The notes under the pieces are model-generated. The model did not search any database and was not told the DNA's origin. It saw only the letters and a program-made list of their open reading frames with translations. 64,000 nt of DNA from Beta vulgaris subsp. vulgaris (Eukaryota > Streptophyta > Magnoliopsida > Caryophyllales > Amaranthaceae). The DNA lies in assembly GCF_026745355.1 (NCBI RefSeq), contig NC_079206.1:31853323-31917322 (forward strand). The letters are read 5' to 3'. Numbering within the stretch: position 1 is the first letter of the stretch; every line of letters begins with the position of its first letter. The translations under genes and the position numbers were made by a program. Below are positions 1 to 10,415 of this stretch, in pieces.

Positions 1-506
1 CTCCCTCCTTGTGCAAGTGGTGCAATAGGGCTGATTTTGTTCAGGTGGCTTGTTCGGGTCAGGTAGGGTGAGATGGTGGCGGTGGTCTAGCTGTGCGGTG
101 GGCTTGCGGGGATGGTGCGGCGGATGGGGGTTCAAGTGGAGTGGAGGGAGGGAAGAAAGAGAGAGGGGTGGGAAAGGATTAACAAACTAGAAACTGGTTC
201 CACAGGTCACTGGTCATCTTGATGTTTTGAAAAGGATACCTATAAAGTAGGGATTATTCTATAATAAACAATAATTTGGATTAGAATGAGAAGGCCCCAT
301 AATTGGGATTATTCTTGTTGTTTTTCCCAACAAAAACTTACTTATCTGCTTTTCACACCAACTATATATTTTACCAAATTAGATTTCTTTTTATATACTT
401 CCTCTGTATTTTTTTTTTTATTGCAACTCATAGCTACTCGTAATAGGTAACCAAATCAATAACATGCAACTCAAATTCAAAATTCTTCAAAGACATGTGT
501 ACCTAC
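1..506. other. Left-edge intron or flank, nothing recognised
   Basis: Beyond the last visible AGD14-like donor (GTAGGT at about 501-506) the sequence should be intron. It is AT-rich on the right. A G-rich stretch at about 40-160 has no clear ORF or repeat family. Confidence 0.4.
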
Positions 507-587
507 CGAATTGTGTGCTTCCAATTCAGAATCAAATGGCACATCAAACGGATTAACAGAATTCTGCCGAGCACTTGCTTCATCACT
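507..587 (-). CDS. AGD14: AGD14-like exon, NPFD motif (near C-terminus)
   Basis: An 81-bp exon (27 codons) too short for a simple ORF scan. The acceptor is TTTTGGCAG just right of 587 and the donor GTAGGT just left of 507. It encodes a Ser/Asn-rich stretch with NPFDVPFDSELE, the conserved NPFD-acidic motif of the AGD14 C-terminal region. Its phase 0 start fits the preceding exon at 673-768 across an 85-bp intron. The next exon should lie outside the window to the left. Confidence 0.72.
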
Positions 588-672
588 CTGCCAAAACAAA
601 ACTCATAAACTTAGAGGAAAGTGCAAGGGATTTCTGTCTAAAATTTGGGAGAAAAAAGGACACAAAACCAAC

Positions 673-768
673 CATGAAAGGATGCATTGGTTCAACGAAT
701 GATGGTAATATTGGAAATGAGAATCCTTCAGTAGGTGCAATTTGCTGAAGCCCATCTATACTAGAATC
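673..768 (-). CDS. AGD14: AGD14-like exon, 32 codons
   Basis: A 96-bp open exon in phase 0. The acceptor reads TTATTTGCAG right of 768 and the donor GTTGGT left of 673. It encodes a Gly/Phe/Pro-rich segment (GLQQIAPTEGFSFPILPSF). I place it in AGD14 because strand, phase and the adjoining NPFD exon agree. This exon alone has no diagnostic motif. Confidence 0.6.
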
Positions 769-841
769 CTGCAAATAAAATTCCAGACATGCTTTCAAGA
801 GAAGAAATAATAGTCTATCCGCACCTTTTCTCTCAAACTTC

Positions 842-885
<44 letters not shown>

Positions 886-890
886 ATATA
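842..890. repeat. (TA)n microsatellite, left flank of the mariner element
   Basis: Nearly pure TA dinucleotides ending directly at the mariner inverted repeat. A matching TA tract begins at 17268, so the element inserted into a (TA)n tract. TA is the mariner target. Confidence 0.9.
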
Positions 891-930
891 CTTCCTCCGT
901 TTTTTTAGATGTTACACTTTCCTAAAATTG
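891..930 (+). repeat. Left terminal inverted repeat of the mariner element
   Basis: CTTCCTCCGT, a T run, AGATGTTACACTTTC, then AAAATTG. It matches the reverse complement of 17228-17267 except for T-run length and one small difference. A second AGATGTTACACTTTT copy follows at about 943-959, a possible subterminal transposase site. Confidence 0.85.
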
Positions 931-1437
931 CATGGTTTTAAATAGATGTTACACTTTTTAAAATTTCCTTATTTAGTAACTTTTGCCTTGTGAAATGTCC
1001 ATATTACCCTTACTAACTACCCATTTAAAAATTAAAACACTCTTAATCTACCCTATTAAATCCCTACCTAATCTAATCAGATTTTAACCATTCCCACCAA
1101 AATTAAAACCCCCAACTACCTTTTCATCTTCCCCATGATAATTTAATAGATTCAACCCCCCCCCCCCACTGATTCATCCCCCCCATTAAAGTTCTTCCCC
1201 AACCACTCCAATTCCCTAACCCTAAAATACGAACTTCATCTTCTCTCTCTCCACTTTCATTTCTCCTCTTCTGATCTTCTCTTCCTCTCTCTACTGTACT
1301 TCATTTTCTCTCTCTAGATTTCTTCACTTCCTCTTCAAATCTCCCCTTAAAACTTTCGATTTCTCCATTCTTCTCTTGAAACTTTCGATTTCTCTTCAAA
1401 TCTCCCCTCAAAAGTTCTTGAAAAAAACCCTAGAAAA

Positions 1438-2220
1438 ATGCCGAAGAATTTTGTGCCTGACCTCCAACCCCTTGTTGACGCCTTGTTCGAAACTGACAAT
1501 GCTGATGAGTCTGACTCTATTCGCGAGTTGATGCTTGCATTGCAGACTGGGTCTCCTTGGCCAAGGAGGCTCTATGACAGTGGAGATGCAAAGCACTTGC
1601 TTCGCCCTTATGCCTTCAAGGCTTTGGGTGTGGTGGTTGATGAGTTTTATCAGGTTACGGGGTTACCAAGGGAATTCCGTCCCTCTTCTTCTTCCAACCC
1701 TAAAAAAATGAGTCCCCAAGTTAAGACGATCTTTGACCCCAGACCTATTTCACAGAGGTTGAGGCCTAGATCTAGGGTTGAGGAAGAAGGGGATGGGGGA
1801 AAAGGTAAGGAAATTCTCCGTTCTACCCATGAGATTGTTTGTGCTTTAAAGGCTCCGTGTTTTTACACTGTTGGGAAAAATGGTAAAGTTCAAGAGGTGA
1901 AGGAGAATGAGAAGGATAAGGGGAAGGAGAAGGAGAAGGAAATTGTGGGGTGTAAGAGGAAGGACAGATGTCAGTGTTTGGGTTGTGCTTCTAAGTCCTT
2001 CAACGTCTACGACGATGAAGGCACTGTTTATGCTATGTATGTTGAGTCTGATGGGGGTTTTAAGGTGTTCGATGTGGTTGAAGAACTGCTGGATGAGGAG
2101 GAGGCTGAGGATGGTGGGGGTGAGCTTGAAATTCCAATGAGTCCCTGCACTTCATCAGAACTTGATCCTGATACTCATTGCTTCCTTATCAGGAGAAAGG
2201 AGAGTACTTTGACTCCCTGA
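1438..2220 (+). CDS. Unrecognised 260-aa protein gene inside the mariner element
   Basis: I do not recognise the family. The frame is uninterrupted from ATG to TGA, and a long CT-rich leader typical of plant 5' UTRs precedes it (about 1237-1437). The first 80 residues are mixed and look folded (SGDAKHLLRPYAF, VVVDEFYQVTGLP). Residues about 85-125 are basic and Ser/Pro-rich. A Lys/Glu-rich run at about 152-172 leads into a Cys cluster (CKRKDRCQCLGC). A segment rich in Asp, Glu and aromatics follows (FNVYDDEGTVYAMYVESDGGF). A very acidic stretch lies near residues 218-235. There is no signal peptide or membrane segment. The gene faces inward from the left mariner end. It could be element cargo or a captured host gene. 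I cannot tell whether it is expressed. Confidence 0.6.
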   Translation: MPKNFVPDLQPLVDALFETDNADESDSIRELMLALQTGSPWPRRLYDSGDAKHLLRPYAFKALGVVVDEFYQVTGLPREFRPSSSSNPKKMSPQVKTIFDPRPISQRLRPRSRVEEEGDGGKGKEILRSTHEIVCALKAPCFYTVGKNGKVQEVKENEKDKGKEKEKEIVGCKRKDRCQCLGCASKSFNVYDDEGTVYAMYVESDGGFKVFDVVEELLDEEEAEDGGGELEIPMSPCTSSELDPDTHCFLIRRKESTLTP

Positions 2221-2329
2221 GGTTCTATCATCCTAACTCTTTTAATTGCCTTCTGTTTTTCGTTGCCTTTTAATTAATTTGAGTCCCTGAAATTCCTATT
2301 GGTTTGCTGTTGCCTATTATTGGTTGCCT

Positions 2330-3150
2330 ATGAAATTATTTTGGATGGATTGTGTTTTTGGATGCCTATAAATATGTTGCTTGGGGTCTGATTTGGGGTT
2401 GCCTATAAATCTGTTGGTTGGGTTATGTTTTTGGTTGGCTTATGTTTTTGGTTGGATTGTGTATTTGGTTGGGTATGAATATTTTTTGGTTGGATTGTGT
2501 ATTTGGTTGCCTATGAATATTTTGGTTGGCTGTTTTTGGTTGCCTATGAAACTGTTGGTTGGGTTCTGATTTTAGTAGGCTTCTGTTTTTGGTTGGATTG
2601 TGTATTTTGGTTGCCTTATGTTTTTGGTTGCCTTGTGTATTTGGTTGGGTATGAATATTTTTTGGTTGGATTGTGTATTTGGTTGCCTATGAATATTTTG
2701 GTTGGCTGTTTTTGGTTGCCTATGAAACTGTTGGTTGAGTTCTGATTTTGGTAGGCTTCTGTTTTTGGTTGGATTGTGTATTTTGGTTGCCTTATGTTTT
2801 TGGTTGCCTTGTGTATTTGGTTGGGTATGAATATTTTTTGGTTGGATTGTGTATTTGGTTGCCTATGAATATTTTGGTTCGCTGTTTTTGGTTGCCTATG
2901 AAACTGTTGGTTGGGTTCTGATTTTGGTAGGCTTCTGTTTTTGGTTGGATTGTGTATTTTGGTTGGCTGTTTTTGGTTGGATTGTGTATTTTGGTTGGTT
3001 GTTTTTGGTTGCCTTGTGTATGTGGTTGGCATGTATTTTTGGGAAGCCTATGGGTGTTGGTTTGGATAGGAGGTTTGAGGATGAACAAATGGCTAATGAT
3101 GTACTTCTGTTTTTGGTTGCCTTGTGTTTTTTGGTTGCCTTCTGTTTTTG
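2330..3150. repeat. Minisatellite with a 176-bp higher-order period
   Basis: GT-rich tandem array built from short units such as TTTTTGGTTGCC and TATGAATATTTTGG. A landmark (GGGTATGAAT) recurs at 2471, 2647 and 2823, exactly 176 bp apart. The third copy diverges after about 2963. Because 176 is not a multiple of three, no frame is kept from copy to copy. The long ORFs on both strands here are low-complexity artefacts. The array lies between the 3' end of the 260-codon gene and the transposase gene. Confidence 0.85.
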
Positions 3151-3163
3151 GGTGCTGAGTTAA

Positions 3164-3732
3164 GTTAAGTCCCCCACTGTTTACACAATGAGTCCCTCTT
3201 GCTTCCCCCCTTGATTCCCAAATGTATTTTAAAAAGTAAAATCCAAATGATGAAGGGACTCATACATTGGGCTTGAAGAGCAATAGATGATTTGCTCCTT
3301 ATTGGTGTTAAGCCAATAAGTTGAGGTTTTAAATCATCCATTGCTTCCTCAATGAGCCATTGAATTAACCCTGATGGATTTTAAAAACACACACCTTACT
3401 TTAAACTTGTTGACATGCAAAAGAATAAAAACAACCATAATTGCTTGACTTCATTAAATGCTTGCATCACTGCTTATACAAACCAGTCCTTCAACATGTA
3501 CAAAATAGTCTAATAACTAAACAAGAACCCCCAAAAAACTTTCTGGTTTGCTTAGAAGTGTTGCTTCATGTTGTCTATAATCTTTAACAAAAAGTAGATC
3601 CTGTGTATTTGTGCAAGTAGATCCTTCATCTTCTTCTATACTAGATATATACCAAAAAGTTGCTCCCCATTCTTTTCATTCATACACAGTGTAGTTATGT
3701 TCAAAAAAAACTTGCCACATCTTCTGCCCATT
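3164..3732. other. Spacer between the two mariner genes
   Basis: No ORF or repeat recognised. It would contain the 3' UTRs of the two convergent mariner genes. AT-rich, without a clear terminator signal. Confidence 0.4.
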
Positions 3733-4846
3733 CTACTCTTGATGTGCATCTAAGTAGTCAAATGCTTCTCCTACATTCACAAACCTCTCATTCAAGTATG
3801 TAACTGCCTCATCTATCACAGCTTGGTCCACTGTTACATTTTCTGGAAGTAATCCCAATCTCTCTAACTTTCTCTTTGCATGGTGTGGATTCTTGAAATT
3901 GTTCCCCCCTTTGCACTTTAATATTTCTACCATAACATATTGTAATTGCAACCAAGTGTACTTCAAAACTTCTGGGTCAAAGAAATCATAACAGTCCTGC
4001 ACTCTTAAAATCAGTTCATCTAGGTTCTTAGGAAATGATTGATATTGTAGTGCCTGAATTGCTCTAAAACACCCCAAGTCTAGCACATTTAAGTCAGGGG
4101 ACTGAGCTGGCTGATTGATGAGTTGGATATTGAATCCATTCTGAGTTGCTGCTGCAATAAATTGTGGGTCTGATGCATGAATGTGAGGTCTAGCATTGTC
4201 TTGTTGTATGTAGATTTCTTTGGACACACCTTCTGGCCAATTCCTCATTATGGCAGGTATGATAGTGTTAACTATCATATCCCTCATAACTGGTAGTGTA
4301 ACACTTTCAATTGCCTTTGTCAACATAGTACCTGCCCTTCTGTTTTTTGTTGAATATTTAGCTCTTGCATACTCAACAAAAGGGTAGATACCAAATTTCC
4401 CATCATGTATCATCCTTCCCTCACTGTCCTTAATAGGTCTAGATGTGGCACACATGAACATGGCTTTTATCTTAAACCTCTTGGACTGACAGCAACTATA
4501 AGGGTCATCTTCAGCAGGAAGCAAATAAAACCTTCTCATATCTGGACTTAAATAAAACCACTTCTCATCTATGTGAACAACATTTTGCATGTCAACAAAT
4601 TTAGGTGGTTGTGTCCTTGTTGCTGGTAATATGTGTTGTAACACCCACTTCATTCTTTGAATCTTATGATCTTCAGTCAGTTTTGGGTGGGTACTGCTAG
4701 TGTGACTTCTCAGCTTGCCCCGTTTCAGTAGACTGTAAACAGTGGAGGGGGGATTTTAAGATATCCAGCAAATGCCCTTATACTTGTCCTCAGATTAAGT
4801 GGGACTGACTGAAGCCATTTGTCATCATATACTTTAAGCTTCCTAC
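3733..4846 (-). pseudogene. Mariner-like transposase, catalytic part (D,D39D)
   Basis: The open part (3733-4653, 306 codons) holds the whole DDE-type core. First Asp is in HIDEKWFYL (residue 29 of this ORF), second in IQQDNARPH (152), third in SPDLNVLDLGCF (192). The second and third are separated by 39 residues, the plant mariner signature. The enzyme would cut and paste the element at TA sites. Coding continues upstream on this strand to the E1 junction at 4851, but a one-base difference in a C run at about 4747-4752 shifts the frame. It therefore needs two repairs, this frameshift and removal of E1, to match the family. Confidence 0.88.
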
Positions 4847-4851
4847 CACAT
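4847..4851. repeat. E1 target site duplication, left
   Basis: CACAT, repeated at 16238-16242 on the other side of the element. Confidence 0.92.
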
Positions 4852-4940
4852 TGTAATCCCCCACATTTTTAAAGGATTTTTCATAAATATATTAAGTTAT
4901 TTATGTAATTATATTAAATCCAAAGGAGTTTGGAAAATGA

Positions 4941-4980
4941 TTTGACTTTTAAAAAGGGTTGACTATTTTAAAAGTCAACT
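4941..4980. promoter_or_regulatory. W-box cluster in the E1 U3 region
   Basis: Three TTGACT cores within 40 bp, two on the plus strand and one as AGTCAA on the minus strand, inside an imperfect palindrome (GTTGACT with AGTCAAC). WRKY factors bind TTGAC cores. The block recurs in the E1 3' LTR (about 13800-13841) and in both E2 LTRs (about 53398-53440 and 62233-62275). Confidence 0.5.
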
Positions 4981-5255
4981 AAAATATTTTTCTAAGCTTA
5001 ATAAAGTTTGTAAAATTTTAATTAAGCGGTTTTAAATAAGAGTTTAATTATTAAAAGTATATTCGAAAAGAAACTTAATGGAATCAAAAGCCCAAAAGAA
5101 ATAAAAAGGGAAAGGAATTTGATGACTAAAGTCCTAACAAGCCCATCTTGTTAGTCATCAAAGTTTAATTATTGAATCCTTTTCCTAAGCCCAATAGGAT
5201 TAGCCTATTGTTTTAATTATTGAATTCTTTCCTTTTCCTAAGCCCAATAGGATTA

Positions 5256-5268
5256 GCCTATTTAAATA
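5256..5268 (+). promoter_or_regulatory. Putative E1 LTR TATA box
   Basis: CCTATTTAAATAT lies just ahead of a pyrimidine-rich leader (CTCTCTCCTC). E2 has TATATAAA at the matching place, which supports the call. Transcription should start about 30 bp downstream. Confidence 0.5.
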
Positions 5269-5425
5269 TCCTAAAACCCGAATTTTTGCCCTACACTTAT
5301 TTTCTCTCTCCTCACTTGCACGTGAGTTTCGAAATCTCTCTCTCTCACTCGACATTTTCTCTCTCCTCTTCCTCTTGTGCGTGATTCATCTTTTCTCTCA
5401 AAAATCGTTTCTTCTTCGCTAAGTA

Positions 5426-5450
5426 ACGTTTCTTGTTGAACAAGAAACGT
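5426..5450. repeat. 25-nt palindrome in the E1 5' LTR leader
   Basis: Arms ACGTTTCTTGTT and AACAAGAAACGT around a single G. Copies occur at 14289-14313, 52990-53014 and 61818-61841 (the last lacks one G near its end). It lies downstream of the TATA-like box, so it should be in the transcript. Confidence 0.85.
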
Positions 5451-7362
5451 CACAAACATTTTTTGAAGCCGAAAAAGCTGCTGCCGCCGTCCTTGCTGCT
5501 GTTTCAGTCCGGCGCCCCTTCTTCCTCCTCTTATTTTGGTTGTTTTCTTTACTTCTCCTTTAAGATTCCATTAAAGTTCCAATTTTTATTATTATTTTAT
5601 TATTATTTGCATGATTTCGATTTGAGTTATTATTTTTATTATGAAATATGTATTTTTCGGATCATATGTATAAAAGAAAATTTCAGATTTATTATTTTTA
5701 TTTTAATCATGAAAGATGTGATTTTTAGGGTTTTAAATCACTAGAAATCGCATATTTAGAGTATGAATATGATTTTTGATTGGAATAGATTTTTATATCA
5801 TTTAAAATATTTTCAGAAGGTTTAGAAAATTTTATAGTTGCTGGAAATTCAGAAAGTTAATATTTTAAGGTTTTTAATTGTTTTTAATCACTAGAATAGT
5901 TTATCTATACTAGGGATTAAAAATAATGAGAGTTTAAATTATAAAAGCGATTTTTAAAGAAGTTTAAAAGGGTTTGGGAAATTTTAAAGTTGCTGTATTT
6001 TTTTAGTACAAGTATTTATTCGATTTCTTGGTTGTTTTAGGCGGAGAATTCACTGTAGGGGACTTTTAGTGCTTAAAATGGCCTACCGTTACGTTTATAC
6101 GAGGTACGTACATAGTCTACGTGCTAAATGGTTAGAAACATGCTCTAGGGATGTTTTTAATTTGTAGTATCATGTATAGGACCTTGTAGTTCATATATAT
6201 GATTTACTGAGATGGCTTTACATGTTATTTGCTTGATGCTACATGTAAACTAAGAATATGTTTAAGTATGACTTGTTTGTATGGAAGTTTGATGCAAGCA
6301 ATAAGTTTGTTTGGTATTAATTCGTGAGTGAATTAATGTAAGTAAATTGGAATCATGGATTCTTTGAGTTTATAATTTATCTTATAAGAACCGAGGATCT
6401 TATTTGGTAAGTTTGGTTATACCTATGTAAAGGTACGGATTTCTGTTGGCTGGTTCAACAAAGGATAAAAAGAATAAAAGGAGTCTTGATTGATAAGTTG
6501 TGAACACTTGTTAATCTAAAGATAAAAAGGAATTTTGTTGTGATTATGTGATTATGAATTGTGTATTATTTGGTTGTTGTGGTGTCACACAAGTATTAAA
6601 AGAATGCAACGTAAAGTGAAACGAGAATAAGTTATAGACTTTAGACTAGTGCACGTCTAGAGTTGGACATAAGGGTTGGGGTTATGGTGAGCGTGCATAG
6701 CTTTTCTAGGATGGGTTGATCACCATCCCTTTTATTCAAAGGTTCCTCGATATCGCAGGTCACTCTGAAATGTGGAGTCGCGCCCCATTTCATTTTTATT
6801 GCAGCAACTCGTCTAATAACTATTCCATTAAAGTGATAAAAAGTAATTTAAGTTAGTTCAGTAAAGTCGTCTGCAGAGTATTACTTATTTATGTTTTATT
6901 TATCCTGCAATTATGTGTAGTATCATGTTTAGGATTATTTTGTCTGATATGTAGTACTCAGCTTTGCTGATTACGTGCTTGTTGTGTTGTGATCATGGCT
7001 TTGCCTATTGATCCTGTGGTGATCCTTCGGGGAGCAGAGTCAAAAAGCATTGACATTACAGGTTCGAAGATGCATACATTGGGGAATCTGGAATGGAGAG
7101 GCTTTGTGATAGTAGTATTTAAGTTGTTTCTAGGAGTTTATATTTTCAGACTTTAGCTTTGAGTTGGTGTGTTTCAGTTCAAACATTGTTTGACTCTTAT
7201 TTCATAAGTTTAATAAAGTTGGTTTTGTTTTAGTAAGTTTTCCGCTGCAAAATTCTGAGTAAGCCGAAACGTTTCACACGGGCGATAATGCCTGGGTAAT
7301 TCTCTAAGTTTTATATTATAAAGTATTTTCTAGAAAGAGAGAATTATCGGGGTGTTACAAAG

Positions 7363-7374
7363 TGGTATCGGAGC
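7363..7374 (+). other. E1 primer binding site
   Basis: TGGTATCGGAGC three bases after the 5' LTR. It differs by one base from TGGTATCAGAGC, the usual complement of initiator tRNA-Met used by plant LTR elements. Confidence 0.8.
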
Positions 7375-7479
7375 TTTAGGTTAGTTTAAGACTTATAGGC
7401 GCCTAACTAACTAGCTTATTAAGTGACTTTAGCTTCTTAAGTTACCTAGCTTATTGATTATTTGAAGGAAACCTTAGTA

Positions 7480-7770
7480 TTCTCCTACGTTTCATTTCGA
7501 AAGATGAACACAAATATTTTGAGGATCAAAATTTTTTTTTAGAACCGAATTTTTTATTCGGAAATTAGTTCGGAAATTTCGTTTTCCGAAAGTCGAGGAG
7601 TTCGAAATTTTTGTCGTTTCGTTTTCGGAAATTTTTTTTGGAGCCGAATAAAAAAAAAAAAAAAAAAAAATTTGTGTCGAGTAAAATTTTTTTTCGAATG
7701 TTTGAGTTCGAAATTTTTTTTTAGAAAATTTATTTAGGCACAAAAGTAATGTTATTATAAAAAGTGCCTG
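7480..7770 (+). repeat. Repetitive TTCGAA/GAATTT leader of E1
   Basis: The leader after the primer site is full of short repeats around TTCGAAATTTTT, TTCGGAAATT and CCGAAT, with homopolymer A and T runs. E2 has the same kind of region at 59490-59740. It is non-coding. ORFs called on the opposite strand are low complexity. Confidence 0.7.
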
Positions 7771-8103
7771 CATTATTTTCATACCTTTAAGGGTTTACAA
7801 CATGACATTGTGAGAATGGGTAGTATAGGAAGGGCATATAGGATAAAAATATTATATGCTTGCATTGAAAATTTAGTTCAGCATCATTATAAATTTTCTT
7901 CCCTGCAAATAAGTGCATTATTATTTTTCTTCCCTACTAACGATGCATGAATGTTTTCTTTCCTGCTAATTGTTATATCCTTTTTGCCTATTAAAGTGTT
8001 ATATTGTACATGCTCTTTGTTTTCTTATTCTTTGATTCTTGGTGGGAATACGTTAAGGAAGAGTGCTAAACCTTTTGGGTTATTGTGATGTAGCTCTACT
8101 ATT

Positions 8104-8493
8104 ATGGCTGCAAATTAGGAAACTACTTTAACCCTATCGTCCTGACTGACGATGAAGACGACGACCATCATCCACCCATTGACCATAGAGAATATGAAGA
8201 ACTGCATTGGATAATGCGTCGCATCTTGAGGAGACACTATGCTAGGGATGATGAAGTCATCATAGAAATGGATCATGCTAGAGGAACTACCAAGAAGACA
8301 TATATGATGCATGTATGAGGGTGGAATCTGAACCTGAGGAAGATTGGACACCATACCTACTAGGCAGTCTAAGATCAAGAGGAAATTCGTTGACTACTAT
8401 GAGACTGACGAAGAGGACGAAGTTAGTGATGAAGACTTTGTACCTCAACAATATAAGGAAGATAAGGACAAGGATGGCAGTGTAGTGCCATAG
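8104..8493 (+). pseudogene. E1 pre-gag accessory ORF, broken
   Basis: Starts with ATG GCT GCA AAT and then hits TAG. Relative to E2 one base is missing there, after which the frame resumes as NPIVLTDDEDDDHHPPIDHREYEE. The rest is acidic (DDEVIIEMDHARGTTK) and ends at TAG 8491-8493. The E2 homologue (58740-59120) has the start intact. It sits between primer site and gag. I know no function for it. It has no protease, zinc knuckle or membrane motif. Confidence 0.6.
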
Positions 8494-8980
8494 GTTATAA
8501 ACTTATAGATATTTTTTTTTTATATATATATATATAGAGGTACATAAGGTTTTAGTTAAAAGAATAAGGTTGGGTATATGCCAACAGACAAAGGTGTTTT
8601 ATAGGATTAGCATTTTAGGAAATATATATATATACTAGTGTGTTATTTTATTTCACATTTTTCTTTTCCCTTCTATGGAAGAATAAATTTTAGTTTGTTT
8701 AGTTCAAGGAGTAAAAATTTATTTTGGACACGTAATGGGGAATATTTTTTTTTATTTATTATTTCATCATGTGATTACAATTTTCTTGCCTAAATTCATG
8801 TGACTATGAATTTACTTGTGAACAACTGTATGAATATTAGTGAACATTCCATGTTGAAACTTAGTGAAATTGTATGTGATGCGATCCTTAGTGATCAAAT
8901 CAAGTATTGTCTTGCTTAGATGCTATACTAGTTTTCTGGAGCCTGAGTAGAGTTATATTACTTTCAGGTCCCGAAGTAGA

Positions 8981-9965
8981 ATGGCTAACAACACTGAACT
9001 AGCTGACGCTATTCGCCTCTTGGCGGAGAAACTGAACCAGGACAAGGTTGAACGTCCAGAGACTGCTGGAGAAATGTTTGAAAGACTGTCCAAAGTGAAA
9101 CCACCTTACTTTAAGGGACAAGCTGACCCTACTTTCCTAGAAAACTGGATTAGGGAATTTGAAAAGTTGTTTGAGGTAGTGAATTGCCCTGCTGACATGA
9201 GAGTAGGACAAGCTGTTTTATACCTAAAGATGAGGCTGACTTGTGGTGGAGAGAAAAGGGGCTAGATTGAGTGCTGCTGAGGGATTCAATTGGGAAGCCT
9301 TTGTGATTGTGCTGAGAGGAAAGTTTTACCCTGCCTTCATGAGGAAGCAGAAAGCCCAAGAGTTCATCAACCTTAGAATGGGTAGTATGACCATTTCTGA
9401 ATACTATAGTAAGTTCATAGCCTTGTCTAGGTTTGCACCTGAGGTTGTAGCTACTGAGGACTTAAGGCTCAGAGGTTCGAACAGGGTTGACTGATGAGAT
9501 CCAGTTGGGTTAGGGGGTGAACCTTTACATCTTAGATGTGTGTATGGGAGAGCTTCTCATATTTATGGGTTGCAATCGAGAAGGATAAGAAGGCTGGAAT
9601 AGTTGGTGAAAGAGAAAGGAGGTAGTACTGGGGAAACCAAAACAATTTAAGAAAAACCGGAATGGGAATGGGAATTTCAAGGAAGAACAACCAGGATAAC
9701 GTAGTCAGGGTAGACCTGAAAGGGTTACCATTGTAAGAAGTGCAACAAAAACCATCCTGGGGGACTGTAAGGGAGACTGTGACTTGTCATTACTGCCAGA
9801 AGAAGGGTCAAGAGAGTTTGAGTGCTACGCAAGCATGGAAAGGATCTGAGAATCAGGGAAGGTAATCAGGCTAGCCAGGGTCTAATCAAATAGGGAACCA
9901 GGGTCCTAAGCCTGGAGGTCAGAATAACCAAGGAAACCATAGTAGGCCTACTAGCAATGATAATC
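8981..9965 (+). pseudogene. E1 gag, frameshifted
   Basis: Starts MANNTELADAIRLL as in E2. The retrotransposon gag core follows (GEMFERLSKVKPPYFKGQ, FLENWIREFEKLFEVV), then after a frameshift near 9240 (GKFYPAFMRKQKAQEFINLR, SEYYSKFIALSRFAPEV). After 9485 only fragments remain, including Cys/His-rich pieces at about 9725-9810 that look like broken zinc knuckles. Gag would form the cytoplasmic particle. At least three frame changes make it non-functional. Confidence 0.82.
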
Positions 9966-9990
9966 TACCCAGAACAAACCTGCAGGAAAA

Positions 9991-10240
9991 GTGTTCGTGA
10001 TGAGTCATAACGAGGCAGAGAGATCTGCGGATGTGGTAACTGGTAATTTCTCTATCAACTCAGTTTTCGTTAAAACGTTATTCGATTCGGGGGCTACTTA
10101 TTCTTTTATTTCGCCTTCTGTTTTAAAGAGTCTGGGATTGGTGGAGTATGAGTCAATTGATTGTCTGTTAGTATTCCTACTGGGGAAGTCGTTAAGTGTA
10201 CTAAGTTGTTTAAGAACTTACCTTTGAAGATAGGAGGGAG
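9991..10240 (+). pseudogene. E1 aspartic protease remnant
   Basis: The active-site motif FDSGATYSFI is present in frame, preceded by DVVTGNFSINSVFVKTL. The frame then breaks around 10160-10230, and the rest of the protease domain, including a region with VILGMNWL, continues in other frames to about 10300. The enzyme would cleave the Gag-Pol polyprotein. Confidence 0.78.
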
Positions 10241-10415
10241 TGTCTTTCCTCCGATTTATCGAGTTTAACTTAGGAGATTTAGATGTGATTCTTGGGATGA
10301 ACTGGTTGAGTCATTACAAGGCCAGGATCGATTGTGAAGTCCAGAAAGTAGTGTTGAGAAACCCTTCGGGAAAATTTACCTCATATAGACGATTTGGGAA
10401 ACCTAAAAACTTTGG

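Larger units (their letters stand above)
4852..7359 (+). repeat. E1 5' LTR
   Basis: 2508 bp, TGTAATCCCC to GGGTGTTACA. It aligns end to end with the 3' LTR at 13716-16237. Most differences I noticed are insertions or deletions of one or a few bases. It contains a U3 W-box cluster, a TATA-like box, a CT-rich leader and a 25-nt palindrome. Confidence 0.92.

Noticed and set aside
2616..3088. Minus-strand ORFs of 98 and 138 codons over the tandem repeat
   Set aside because: They simply translate the 176-bp repeat and have no conserved start or composition beyond it.
9150..9359. Antisense ORFs over gag and pol of E1, E2 and E3
   Set aside because: Shadows of the sense coding frames.
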